NCBI RefSeq assembly: GCF_012272695.1 | Contig: NZ_CP050902.1 | Location: 2,666,001-2,730,000 of the forward strand | Direction of reading: 5' to 3' | Length of the DNA stretch: 64,000 bases | Source of the DNA: Nocardioides sp. JQ2195 | GTDB lineage: Bacteria > Actinomycetota > Actinomycetes > Propionibacteriales > Nocardioidaceae | Shown: piece after piece, positions 8,663 through 16,034 of the stretch | Position numbering within the stretch: the first letter of the stretch is position 1 | Layout: each line of letters starts with the position of its first letter | Notes under the pieces: model-generated | Databases searched by the model: none | What the model saw: the letters and a program-made list of their open reading frames with translations, nothing else | Told to the model about the DNA's origin: nothing | Position numbers and translations under genes: made by a program

Positions 8663-8668
8663 GTCCCC

Positions 8669-8674
8669 ACGGTA
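8669..8674 (-). promoter_or_regulatory. leaderless -10 box for the FAD oxidoreductase operon
   Basis: TACCGT on the minus strand, followed by GGGGAC (6 nt) and then GTG at 8662. It fits the TAnnnT-6-start pattern seen at several other genes here and would drive the oxidoreductase, methyltransferase, SIP and era run. Confidence 0.55.
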
Positions 8675-8710
8675 GCGCGAAACTAATTGACCATCCCAAC
8701 CATGTCTCGG

Positions 8711-8769
8711 TAGTCCCCAACGTGCCGCAGGTGGAACCACCGGTTCGACCTGCCTGACGTTGGGGACTA
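8711..8769 (-). terminator. long hairpin overlapping the stop codon of the deaminase-like gene
   Basis: Arms of 28 nt (8711-8738 and 8742-8769) pair with 4 mismatches around a 3-nt turn; the outer 13 pairs (TAGTCCCCAACGT) are perfect. The right arm includes the TAG stop (8767-8769) of the minus-strand deaminase-like gene. There is no U-tract. It probably ends the phoH-ybeY-corC operon before the next operon's promoter. Confidence 0.65.
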
Positions 8770-9099
8770 TCGGGTGTGGAGGGTGCCCTTCGGGTCCCCG
8801 AGGCGTACGACGACGCCGGGGCCGGCGAAGTCGTCCAGGGCAGCCCGGTCGGCATCCGCGAGCTCCGTCGCCCCACCGAGCACCACGACGGCCTCGAGAC
8901 CTGTCGAGCCCGACGCGAAGGCCATCGCCACGCAGACCTGGACCGCGGAGATCTTCAACGACGGCAGGTCGACGGTGCCGGCGGCATAGGTGCGTCCGTC
9001 GGTGTCCCGCACGGCGGCGCCCTCAACGGCACGGGTCCGGGCCCGGGTGGCCCGGGCAAGGGTGACCAGCTTGGCGTCCTCGGGAGCGAGATCAGGCAT
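8767..9099 (-). CDS. cytidine deaminase-fold protein lacking the catalytic motifs
   Basis: A 110-residue protein at the position where many actinobacteria carry a small cytidine-deaminase-like gene between corC and era. The pattern of the fold is visible (RTYAAGTVDLPSLKISAVQ, then VAMAFASGSTGLEAVVVLGG), but where active deaminases have the zinc/proton-shuttle C/H-A-E motif it reads VQVCVAMA, and the P-C-x-x-C zinc motif is absent. So it is probably not a zinc deaminase. Its start overlaps the corC stop by 8 nt, indicating cotranslation. It could be a structural or ribosome-linked remnant; the function is unknown. Confidence 0.65.
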   Translation of the reverse strand: MPDLAPEDAKLVTLARATRARTRAVEGAAVRDTDGRTYAAGTVDLPSLKISAVQVCVAMAFASGSTGLEAVVVLGGATELADADRAALDDFAGPGVVVRLGDPKGTLHTR

Positions 9100-10408
9100 G
9101 CGGCTCAGCGTAGTCGTCGTCCTCCGCCGACTGCGGCGCCGGCTCGACCTTGCTGATCAGCACGGTGCCGATCCGGTTGCGGCGCCCGGTCGGCGCCTCG
9201 GCCTCGAAGCGCAGGCCGTGGGCCTCGATCGTGGATCCGGGGATCGGCACCCGGCCGAGCTCCTTGGCCAGCAGGCCCCCCACGGAGTCGACGTCGTCGT
9301 CGACGAAGACGTGACCCGGGAACAGCTCGTCGAGGTCGTCGACGGGGTAGCGGGAGGAGACCCGGGTCGAGCCGTCCTCGAAGACCTCGATCTCGATCTC
9401 GCCCTGGTCGTACTCGTCGGTGATCTCGCCGACGATCTCCTCGAGCACGTCCTCGATGGTGACGATGCCGGACGTGCCGCCGTACTCGTCGACCACCACG
9501 GCGATGTGCTGGCGCCGGGCCTGCATCTCGGAGAGCAGCTCATCGGCGGGCTTGCTGTCCGGCACCCAGTGCACGGGACGCAGCAGCTGGTCGATGCGCT
9601 CGGTGGTCTCGGCGTCGGCGTTGTCGAAGACCCGCTTGGTTACGTCCTTGAGGTAGGCGAACCCGACCACGTCGTCGAGGTTCTCCCCCACGACCGGGAT
9701 CCGCGAGTAGCCGCTGCGCAGGAACAGCGACATCGTCTGCCGCAGGTTCTTGTGGCGCTCGACGAAGAGCACGTCGGGGCGCGGCACCATCACTTCGCGC
9801 ACGGTGGTGTCGCCGAGCTCGAAGACGGAGTGGATCATCTTGCGCTCGCCGTCCTCGATCACGCTCGAGGCCTCGGCCATGTCGACCAGCTCACGCAGCT
9901 CGGTCTCCGAGGAGAACGGGCCGTCGCTGTAGCCCTTGCCGGGGGTGAGCGCGTTTCCGATGAGGATCAGCAGCTGCGGGATCGGGCCGAGCACGCGGGT
10001 GATCGCCTGGATCGGTCCGGCACACAGCAACGCCACGGTGATCGCGTGCTGGCGTCCGAGGGTGCGTGGGGCGACGCCGATCACCACGAAGGAGACCACC
10101 AGCATCGCGCCGATCGCGATCAGGATCGAGGCCCACCAGCCGGACACGTTGCTGGAGACCAACCGGGCCACCAGCACGATCGCGGCCACCTCGCACAGGA
10201 TGCGCAGCATCAGCGTGGTGTTGAGACAGCGCGCCGGGTCATCGAGGATCGCCAACAGCTTCTTGGCGCCCGGCTTCTTCTCGGCCACGATCTCCTCGGC
10301 CCGGGCGCGGGAGAAGGAGGAGAAGGCTGCATCGGCGGCGGAGAACACGCCGGCAAGGACCACGAGGACGGCTGCTGAACCCAGCAGCCAGAGATCGCCG
10401 CTGGTCAT
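9092..10408 (-). CDS. HlyC/CorC-family membrane protein with CBS pair
   Basis: A 438-residue protein with an N-terminal DUF21-type membrane region (hydrophobic segments near residues 5-25, 60-80, 95-115 and 130-150), two CBS domains in the middle ([11 protein letters not shown], later [19 protein letters not shown]) and a C-terminal CorC/HlyC domain ([30 protein letters not shown]). Such proteins are placed in divalent cation (Mg/Co) export or homeostasis. ATG 10408 is chosen because it overlaps the ybeY stop as ATGA and starts directly at the first hydrophobic segment; the longer open frame upstream lies within ybeY. Confidence 0.9.
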   Translation of the reverse strand: MTSGDLWLLGSAAVLVVLAGVFSAADAAFSSFSRARAEEIVAEKKPGAKKLLAILDDPARCLNTTLMLRILCEVAAIVLVARLVSSNVSGWWASILIAIGAMLVVSFVVIGVAPRTLGRQHAITVALLCAGPIQAITRVLGPIPQLLILIGNALTPGKGYSDGPFSSETELRELVDMAEASSVIEDGERKMIHSVFELGDTTVREVMVPRPDVLFVERHKNLRQTMSLFLRSGYSRIPVVGENLDDVVGFAYLKDVTKRVFDNADAETTERIDQLLRPVHWVPDSKPADELLSEMQARRQHIAVVVDEYGGTSGIVTIEDVLEEIVGEITDEYDQGEIEIEVFEDGSTRVSSRYPVDDLDELFPGHVFVDDDVDSVGGLLAKELGRVPIPGSTIEAHGLRFEAEAPTGRRNRIGTVLISKVEPAPQSAEDDDYAEPHA

Positions 10409-10854
10409 CGGGAGCGCCACCTGGCCAGGAGGTCGTCCTGGAGGCCGAACATCTCCTTGTGCTCCTCGGGCTCCGCGTGGTCGTAGCCGAGCAGGTGCAG
10501 GATGCCGTGGACGGTGAGCAGCTCGAGCTCGGCGAGCTTGCCGTGCCCTGCGGTCTCCCCCTGCTTCTCGGCCACGTCGGGGCACAGCACCAGGTCACCG
10601 AGCACACCCTCTTCGGGCTCCTCGTTGACCAGGCCCGGTCGCAGCTCGTCCATCGGGAAGGCCAGTACGTCGGTGGGGCCCTGCTTCTCCATCCACTGCT
10701 CGTTGAGCTGGGCGATCGTGGGCTCGTCGACGGCCTTGATGCACAGCTCGGCCTGGGGGTGCACCCGCATCTCGTCCATCACGAAGCGGCTCAGCGTGGC
10801 CAGGTGGTGGACGTCGAGCTCGTGGCCCGACTCGTTGAGCACCTCGATGGTCAC
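10405..10854 (-). CDS. ybeY: endoribonuclease YbeY (rRNA maturation factor)
   Basis: A 149-residue zinc-dependent endoribonuclease acting in 16S rRNA 3' processing and 70S quality control. The three metal-binding histidines are in HGILHLLGYDH (116-126). The upstream motif TDVLAFPMDE (61-70) is also typical. It is coupled to phoH (overlap at 10851-10854) and to corC (overlap at 10405-10408), the usual phoH-ybeY-corC order. Confidence 0.95.
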   Translation of the reverse strand: MTIEVLNESGHELDVHHLATLSRFVMDEMRVHPQAELCIKAVDEPTIAQLNEQWMEKQGPTDVLAFPMDELRPGLVNEEPEEGVLGDLVLCPDVAEKQGETAGHGKLAELELLTVHGILHLLGYDHAEPEEHKEMFGLQDDLLARWRSR

Positions 10855-11852
10855 TGGTGCGTCCCCTTCACGTCGAAGCTCTCGTAGGCGGCCACGATCT
10901 TGCCGACCAGCCGGTGGCGGACGACGTCGTGGGCGGTGAGCCGGTTGAACGAGATGTCCTTGACGTCGGTGAGGATGTTCTCGACGATCCGGAGGCCCGA
11001 CTTCATCCCGGAGGGCAGGTCGACCTGGGTGACGTCACCGGTGACCACGATCTTGGAGCCGAAGCCCAAGCGGGTCAGGAACATCTTCATCTGCTCGGGC
11101 GTGGTGTTCTGGGCCTCGTCGAGGATGATGAACGAGTCGTTGAGCGAGCGCCCGCGCAGGAAGGCGAGCGGCGCCACCTCGATCGTGCCGGCCGCCATCA
11201 GCTTCGGGATGCTCTCGGGGTCGATCATGTCGTGGAGCGCGTCGTAGAGCGGGCGCAGGTAGGGGTCGATCTTCTCGGTCAGGGTGCCCGGCAGGAAGCC
11301 GAGCTTCTCGCCGGCCTCGACCGCGGGCCGGCTGAGGATGATCCGGTTGACCTCCTTGGCCTGCAGGGCCTGCACTGCCTTGGCCATCGCCAGGTAGGTC
11401 TTGCCGGTGCCGGCCGGGCCGATGCCGAACGTGATCGTGTGCTTGTCGATGGCATCGACATAGCGCTTCTGGTTGAGCGTCTTGGGCCGGATGGTGCGGC
11501 CGCGGTTGGACAGGATGTTGAGGGAGAGGACCTCGGCCGGGTGCTCGGTGGTCTCGGTGCGCAGCATGGACATCACCCGCTCGACCGTCTCGTCGGTGAT
11601 GCCCTGCCCGGTGCGGATGATGGTGACCAGCTCTTCGAGCAGGCGCTCGACCAACGCGATCTCCGCGGGGGCGCCGTGCAGGGTCACCTGGTTGCCGCGC
11701 ACGTGCACGTCGGCGTCGAAGGCGTTCTCGATCAGGGAGAGGTGTTCGTCGCGGGGGCCGAGCAGGCTGACCATGTTGACGCTCGCGGGCACCACGACGG
11801 TGTGCTTGGTGGCCTTGCCCCGTGGACCGGAGGCGCTTTGGGATTCAGTCAT
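10851..11852 (-). CDS. phoH: PhoH family ATPase
   Basis: A 333-residue PhoH-like P-loop ATPase related to the RNA helicase core. An N-terminal KH-like region (about 20-80) precedes Walker A GPAGTGKT (145-152), the substrate-side motif LSRPAVEAGEKLGFLPG, Walker B FIILDEAQNT and the SIII-type motif VVTGDVTQVDLP. Its link with YbeY suggests a role in RNA metabolism. The gene starts with ATG after GGAGG, 5 nt spacing, and heads the phoH-ybeY-corC-deaminase-like operon, with stop/start overlaps at each junction. Confidence 0.94.
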   Translation of the reverse strand: MTESQSASGPRGKATKHTVVVPASVNMVSLLGPRDEHLSLIENAFDADVHVRGNQVTLHGAPAEIALVERLLEELVTIIRTGQGITDETVERVMSMLRTETTEHPAEVLSLNILSNRGRTIRPKTLNQKRYVDAIDKHTITFGIGPAGTGKTYLAMAKAVQALQAKEVNRIILSRPAVEAGEKLGFLPGTLTEKIDPYLRPLYDALHDMIDPESIPKLMAAGTIEVAPLAFLRGRSLNDSFIILDEAQNTTPEQMKMFLTRLGFGSKIVVTGDVTQVDLPSGMKSGLRIVENILTDVKDISFNRLTAHDVVRHRLVGKIVAAYESFDVKGTHQ

Positions 11853-11905
11853 GAGGCCTCCATGCTACGGCGCCACCCCGGCGTACGCCCATCGCGTTTG
11901 CCCGC

Positions 11906-12262
11906 TCAGCCGGGCGGCCAGGTCAGCTCACGGCCCGCGAGGACGTGCAGGTGGGCATGGAACACGGTCTGTTGGGCGGCAGCACCCGTGTTGAACACCG
12001 CCCGATAGCCCTCGAGCCCCTTCTCCTCGGCGACATCGCGGGCGGTCGTGAAGAGGTCGGCCAGCGCCGAGGGCTCGTGGACGGCCAGCTCCGCAGCATT
12101 CGCGTAGTGGCTGCGGGGAATGACCAGGAAGTGCGTGGGCGCCTGGGGGTTGAGGTCCTTGAACGCCACCGAGGAGTCACTGGCATGAACGACCTCGGCG
12201 GGCAGGTCACCCGCCACGATCTTGCAGAAGATGCAGTCGTCAGGAGGCACGGGAGTCGTCAT
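11906..12262 (-). CDS. HIT family protein (HINT-type nucleotide hydrolase)
   Basis: A 118-residue histidine-triad protein: CIFCKI near residue 10 (the zinc-binding C-x-x-C of the HINT branch), FKDLNPQAPTHFLVIPRSHY in the middle and the catalytic triad HAHLHVL near residue 105. HINT proteins hydrolyse nucleoside phosphoramidates such as AMP-lysine. The ATG at 12262 has TAGGGT 7 nt upstream, a leaderless promoter, which argues against the longer open frame. HIT genes commonly lie next to phoH in actinobacteria. Confidence 0.92.
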   Translation of the reverse strand: MTTPVPPDDCIFCKIVAGDLPAEVVHASDSSVAFKDLNPQAPTHFLVIPRSHYANAAELAVHEPSALADLFTTARDVAEEKGLEGYRAVFNTGAAAQQTVFHAHLHVLAGRELTWPPG

Positions 12263-12269
12263 GCCCCCA

Positions 12270-12275
12270 ACCCTA
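12270..12275 (-). promoter_or_regulatory. leaderless -10 box for the HIT gene
   Basis: TAGGGT on the minus strand followed by 7 nt and the ATG at 12262. No ribosome-binding sequence is present, consistent with a leaderless message. Confidence 0.55.
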
Positions 12276-12349
12276 GGTGTGAGTGCTGGAGCAAGAAAGT
12301 GCTGTCGGCGTGTAAACCCCCGGGGTCGGCGGCGCGTGCCACTAGCGTG

Positions 12350-12922
12350 ATGACCCATGCATGGGCGACGACTGCGACCAGACCGGTGACCACGCCGGCT
12401 CGGCCGCTCGACGCCGACTCGGCGGTCGAGCAGCTCTACGCCGCCCACTGGCGTTCCCTGGTCCGCCTCTCGGTGCTCCTCGTGCGTGACGTCGGCACGG
12501 CCGAGGAGGTGGTCCAGGACGCTTTCGTGGCGATGCACGGTCGTTGGCACACGCTGCGGGAGCCCGACAAGGCGCTGGCCTACCTCCGGCAGGCGGTGGT
12601 GAACCGTTCGCGCTCGGTCCTGAGGCACCGCAAGGTGGTCGATCGCCACATCGCCTCCGAGAAGCACGCGGCACCGCGCACGACTCCGGGAGCCGACCAG
12701 GCCACGATCGACCACGAGCGACGCGCGGCCGTCCTCGACGCGCTCAGCAGGCTCCCCCGCCGGCAACGCGAGGTGCTGGCGCTGCGCTACTACCTCGATC
12801 TCAGCGAGGCCCAGATCGCCGAGACCCTCGGCATCAGTCGCGGAGCAGTCAAGAGCCACGCCTCCCGGGGCGCCACCGCCCTGCGTCACCAGCTCGGAGA
12901 AGTCCTGGAGGACCAGTCATGA
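12350..12922 (+). CDS. SigE-family (ECF-type) RNA polymerase sigma factor
   Basis: A 190-residue two-domain sigma-70 protein: region 2 (EQLYAAHWRSLVRLSVLLV, then AEEVVQDAFVAMHGRW, with the core-binding and -10 recognition helices) and region 4 (LDALSRLPRRQREVLALRYY, LSEAQIAETLGISRGAVKSH, an HTH for -35 recognition). It belongs to the actinobacterial SigE-like/SigM-like ECF set. The next gene overlaps its stop by 4 nt and has an N-terminal cytoplasmic part plus one membrane segment, so it may be the anti-sigma factor. The start is uncertain: ATG 12350 is preferred; TAGCGT at 12343 lies too close to it to give a standard leaderless start. Confidence 0.85.
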   Translation: MTHAWATTATRPVTTPARPLDADSAVEQLYAAHWRSLVRLSVLLVRDVGTAEEVVQDAFVAMHGRWHTLREPDKALAYLRQAVVNRSRSVLRHRKVVDRHIASEKHAAPRTTPGADQATIDHERRAAVLDALSRLPRRQREVLALRYYLDLSEAQIAETLGISRGAVKSHASRGATALRHQLGEVLEDQS

Positions 12923-13965
12923 ACCGCCCCGAGAACAACGATCCGCTGCGGGAGCTGCTCTCCGACGCCGTCTCCGACATCGAGCCGGACGATGCCCTGG
13001 GGAGCATCCGCGAGCGGACCCGGGCCAGCTCGACGACCTCCCGTCGTCCGTGGCTCTACGGCGCCGGTGGTGCCGTCATCGCCACCGCCGCCACGATCAC
13101 CGCCATCGCGCTGGCCGGCAACCTCGGCAACGACGACAGCGCCGACCCCGGCCCGGCCGTCTCACCCGACGGACGGACCAGTGGCACGACCGACGGCCCG
13201 AGCGATGACGGGGCCGACTACGTGCTGCCGGTCTACTACGTCGGTGACGGGCCCGACGGACCCCGACTCTTCCGCGAGTTCCACCCGAAGCACGCGGCCG
13301 GGGGCGCGGAGCTGCGGCTGGCGGTCGACGAGGCCGTCTCCGGCAGCCCCTTCGACCCCGACTACCGCAACCCGTGGCCCGAGGGCACGGCCGTCGGGAG
13401 CGCGTCGTACGACGGCGACGTGATCACCGTCGACCTGTCCACCAGTGGACCGTCCTTGCGCCGACGACCGGCCGGCATGACCGCGACGGAGGCGTCATTC
13501 GCCGTCGAACAGGTCATCTTCACCGCCCAGGCCGCGGCCGGTGATGGTCGCCGGCCCGTGCGGCTGCTGGTCGACGGGAAGCAGTCCGACACGGTCCTCG
13601 GCGAGCCGGCCGCGGAGCCGTTGTCCAACGACACGGTCACCGAGGTCCTGTCCCTGATGAGCATCACTGCCCCCCGCGAGGGCGTCGAGGTCTCGGGCAT
13701 GTTCACCGCGACCGGCGTCAACAACGGCTTCGAGGCGTGGGTCGGGTGGCAGCTGGTCGACGCCACGGGAGCCGTCGTCAAGGACGGGTTCGGCACCGCC
13801 GCCGGGGCGGCGGAGACGAATCGTCTGTTCCCGTGGCGGATCGAGGTGGACCTGGCGGGGGTGGCCCCCGGCCGCTACACCTTCCGCGCCTACAACGACG
13901 ATCCGTCGGGCGGTGCTGAGGGCGCCGGTCCCGCGGAGGACACTCGCACCATCATCGTCCCATGA
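12919..13965 (+). CDS. membrane-anchored GerMN/Gmad2 domain protein, candidate anti-sigma or sensor
   Basis: A 348-residue protein. Residues 1-45 are charged and presumably cytoplasmic, 50-70 form one transmembrane helix (AVIATAATITAIALAG), and an Asp/Thr/Pro-rich linker follows. The extracytoplasmic part has a GerMN-like domain (DYVLPVYYVGDGPDGPRLFR, then VITVDLSTSG, FAVEQVIFTAQAAAGD) and a C-terminal immunoglobulin-like Gmad2 domain (SLMSITAPREGVEVSG, FTATGVNNGFEA, YTFRAYNDDPSGGAEG). These domains were named in spore germination proteins, but no sporulation gene is seen. The 4-nt overlap with the sigma gene and the topology suggest it controls that sigma factor; this is inference. Confidence 0.72.
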   Translation: MNRPENNDPLRELLSDAVSDIEPDDALGSIRERTRASSTTSRRPWLYGAGGAVIATAATITAIALAGNLGNDDSADPGPAVSPDGRTSGTTDGPSDDGADYVLPVYYVGDGPDGPRLFREFHPKHAAGGAELRLAVDEAVSGSPFDPDYRNPWPEGTAVGSASYDGDVITVDLSTSGPSLRRRPAGMTATEASFAVEQVIFTAQAAAGDGRRPVRLLVDGKQSDTVLGEPAAEPLSNDTVTEVLSLMSITAPREGVEVSGMFTATGVNNGFEAWVGWQLVDATGAVVKDGFGTAAGAAETNRLFPWRIEVDLAGVAPGRYTFRAYNDDPSGGAEGAGPAEDTRTIIVP

Positions 13966-13990
13966 GTCACACCGAGCCCAGGAGGTTCCC

Positions 13991-14962
13991 ATGACCCTGT
14001 CCCCCCACGCCCGCCACCGCCGCGCCCTCGTGGCGCTGGCCGTCTCGTCGCTGCTGGTCCTCACCGCGTGTGGTGACGAGGGATCCGGCGACAGTGCCGG
14101 CGACGACCCCAGCCGGGCCGAGTCCTCCGCACCGATCGAGGAGTCACCGAGTCCGGCCACGGAGTCCAGCAGTGCGCCGGAGCCTTCCGGCACCGAGGCA
14201 CCTGCCCCCGGCAAGGACATCACCGTTCCGGTCTACTACCTCGGCGACGATCCGCGCGGGACCCGCCTGTTCCGTGAGTTCCACCTGCTCTCCGGTGGCG
14301 ACGGCCTCGACATGTTGACGGGTGCTCTCGGCGAGGCACTGTCCACCCAGCCCGAAGACCCCGACTACCGCAACCCGTGGCCCGACGGCACGGCGCTGGG
14401 CAACGCGACGTACGACGGCGACGTGATCACCGTCGACCTGTCTCCCGGTGGGACCGCGTTGCGCAAGCGCCCCGCGTCGATGACCAAGGCCGACGCGGCG
14501 ATGAGTGTCGAGCAGCTGATCTACACCGCGCAGGCCGGGGCCGGGGAGGGCCGCAAGCCCGTGCAGTTCCTGGTCGACGGCTCGCACACCGACACGCTGC
14601 TCGGGGTGCCGGCCGCGGAGCCGCTGTCCAACGCGAAGGTGCTGGACACCCTGTCGTTGATGAGCATCACCTCCCCCGCCGAGGGCAAGCAGGTCTCCGG
14701 GAAGTTCACCGCGACCGGCGCCAACAACGGCTTCGAGGCCAACCTCGTCTGGTCGGTCCTCGACGGCGACAAGGTGGTCAAGGAGGGCTTCGGAACGGCC
14801 GACGGATGGATGGGCAACCGGCTGTTCCCGTGGAAGGTCGAGGTCGACGTGTCCGGGCTGGCCCCGGGCGACTACACCTTCCGGGTCTCCAACGACGACC
14901 CGAGCGGTGGCGCAGAGGGCAGTGGTCCCGCGGTCGACACCAGGACGATCGTCGTCAAGTAG
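13991..14962 (+). CDS. GerMN/Gmad2 domain lipoprotein, paralogue of the preceding protein
   Basis: A 323-residue lipoprotein with signal and lipobox LVLTAC (Cys near residue 22), a Ser/Pro/Glu-rich linker to about residue 75, then the same GerMN (ITVPVYYLGDDPRGTRLFREF, VITVDLSPGG, AMSVEQLIYTAQAGAGE) and Gmad2 (LMSITSPAEGKQVSGKFTA, YTFRVSNDDPSGGAEG) modules as its neighbour. Long blocks are almost identical, so this is a tandem duplication in which one copy gained a lipid anchor and the other a membrane helix with a cytoplasmic tail. AGGAGG lies 6 nt before the ATG. It is probably in the sigma factor operon. Confidence 0.75.
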   Translation: MTLSPHARHRRALVALAVSSLLVLTACGDEGSGDSAGDDPSRAESSAPIEESPSPATESSSAPEPSGTEAPAPGKDITVPVYYLGDDPRGTRLFREFHLLSGGDGLDMLTGALGEALSTQPEDPDYRNPWPDGTALGNATYDGDVITVDLSPGGTALRKRPASMTKADAAMSVEQLIYTAQAGAGEGRKPVQFLVDGSHTDTLLGVPAAEPLSNAKVLDTLSLMSITSPAEGKQVSGKFTATGANNGFEANLVWSVLDGDKVVKEGFGTADGWMGNRLFPWKVEVDVSGLAPGDYTFRVSNDDPSGGAEGSGPAVDTRTIVVK

Positions 14963-14978
14963 CCACGGGGGTGCCCGC

Positions 14979-14984
14979 TAGGTT
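14979..14984 (+). promoter_or_regulatory. leaderless -10 box for the AlkZ-like gene
   Basis: TAGGTT followed by exactly 6 nt (GAGGTC) and the GTG at 14991, just 16 nt after the preceding stop codon. It gives the downstream gene its own promoter. Confidence 0.55.
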
Positions 14985-14990
14985 GAGGTC

Positions 14991-16034
14991 GTGCAGCTCT
15001 CCGCTCGCGACCTCAACCGCACCCTGCTGGCCCGCCAGCACCTCCTCGAACGCAGCCACCACAGCGTGCCAGCGATGGTCGAGCACCTCATCGGGCTCCA
15101 GGCCCAGGAGAACCTCTCTCCCTACCTGGGCCTGGCCGCGCGGATCCGGGACTTCGACCCACGCGCCGTCAGCACCGGCCTCGAGGAACGTGGTCTGGTC
15201 CGGCTCCTCACCATGCGCGGCACCATCCACCTGCTGGTCCCCGGCGACGCGCTCTCGCTGAGGCAGTGGACCCAGCCGCGCCAGGACAAGGAGCGGGCCG
15301 CCAGCCAGAGCATCGGTGAGGCCCGGCACCTGGAGCCCGCAGTCTTCGCGAGCGCAGTCTCGGAGCTCCTCGCGCACGGGCCGTTGTCGGGCAAGCTGCT
15401 CGGCGTCGCTCTCGAGGAGCGCTTCCCCGGGCTCTCCCCGACAGCCCTGACCAACCTGGCCCGGGTCAACCTGCCGCTCGCCCAGCTGCCGCCGCGCGGG
15501 TGCTGGAAGCAGGGTGGCGGCGTGGTCTACCAGTACGTCGACCGCTGGCTGGAGCGCCCGTTGCAGGCGCCCCAGACCGAGACGATCGTGCGACGCTGGC
15601 TGCGTGCCCACGGCCCCGGCACATCCGCCGACGTCACCGCGTGGTCCGGAGTCACCGGCCTGGGGCCGGTGATGAAGGCGATGGACGACCTGGTCCGGCA
15701 CACCGACGAGTCCGGCCGGACGCTCTACGACGTCGCCGATGCACCGTTCGTGTCCGGGGACCGGCCGGCGCCGGTGCGGCTGCTCGGCACCTACGACAAC
15801 GTGTGGTTGTCCCACGCCGGGCGCGACCGGGTGACCACACCGGAGAACCGCCAGCGTTGGATGGGGCTCAACGGCGGCAACGCCCGCACCGTGTTCGTCG
15901 ACGGCTGGCTGGAGGGGCTGTGGCGCATCGTCGACGGTGCGATCGAGCTGGAGCTGTTCCGGGCCCTCACCCGGCGCGAGGAGCAGGAGCTCGACGACGA
16001 GGTGGAACGCGCCCGATCACTCCTGGCGAGCTGA
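14991..16034 (+). CDS. winged-helix DNA-binding protein of the AlkZ/YcaQ (HTH_42) family
   Basis: A 347-residue member of the winged-helix family that includes the DNA glycosylases AlkZ and YcaQ, which unhook interstrand crosslinks or excise bulky alkyl lesions. The Q-x-Q motif used in catalysis by AlkZ is present as GLQAQ (around residues 36-40). MRGTIHLLVPGDAL and the C-terminal wing region RPAPVRLLGTYDNVWLSH also match. Whether it is an active glycosylase cannot be told from sequence alone. GTG start with leaderless promoter. Its last 18 nt overlap tail-to-tail with the convergent P450 gene. Confidence 0.82.
   Translation: MQLSARDLNRTLLARQHLLERSHHSVPAMVEHLIGLQAQENLSPYLGLAARIRDFDPRAVSTGLEERGLVRLLTMRGTIHLLVPGDALSLRQWTQPRQDKERAASQSIGEARHLEPAVFASAVSELLAHGPLSGKLLGVALEERFPGLSPTALTNLARVNLPLAQLPPRGCWKQGGGVVYQYVDRWLERPLQAPQTETIVRRWLRAHGPGTSADVTAWSGVTGLGPVMKAMDDLVRHTDESGRTLYDVADAPFVSGDRPAPVRLLGTYDNVWLSHAGRDRVTTPENRQRWMGLNGGNARTVFVDGWLEGLWRIVDGAIELELFRALTRREEQELDDEVERARSLLAS

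Noticed and set aside
12343-12348. TAGCGT as a leaderless promoter for the sigma factor gene
   Set aside because: The predicted start point falls after the ATG at 12350, and the next ATGs are out of frame, so the spacing rule does not fit.
12919-14962. Spore germination proteins
   Set aside because: GerMN and Gmad2 domains occur widely in non-sporulating actinobacterial surface proteins, and no sporulation gene is nearby.
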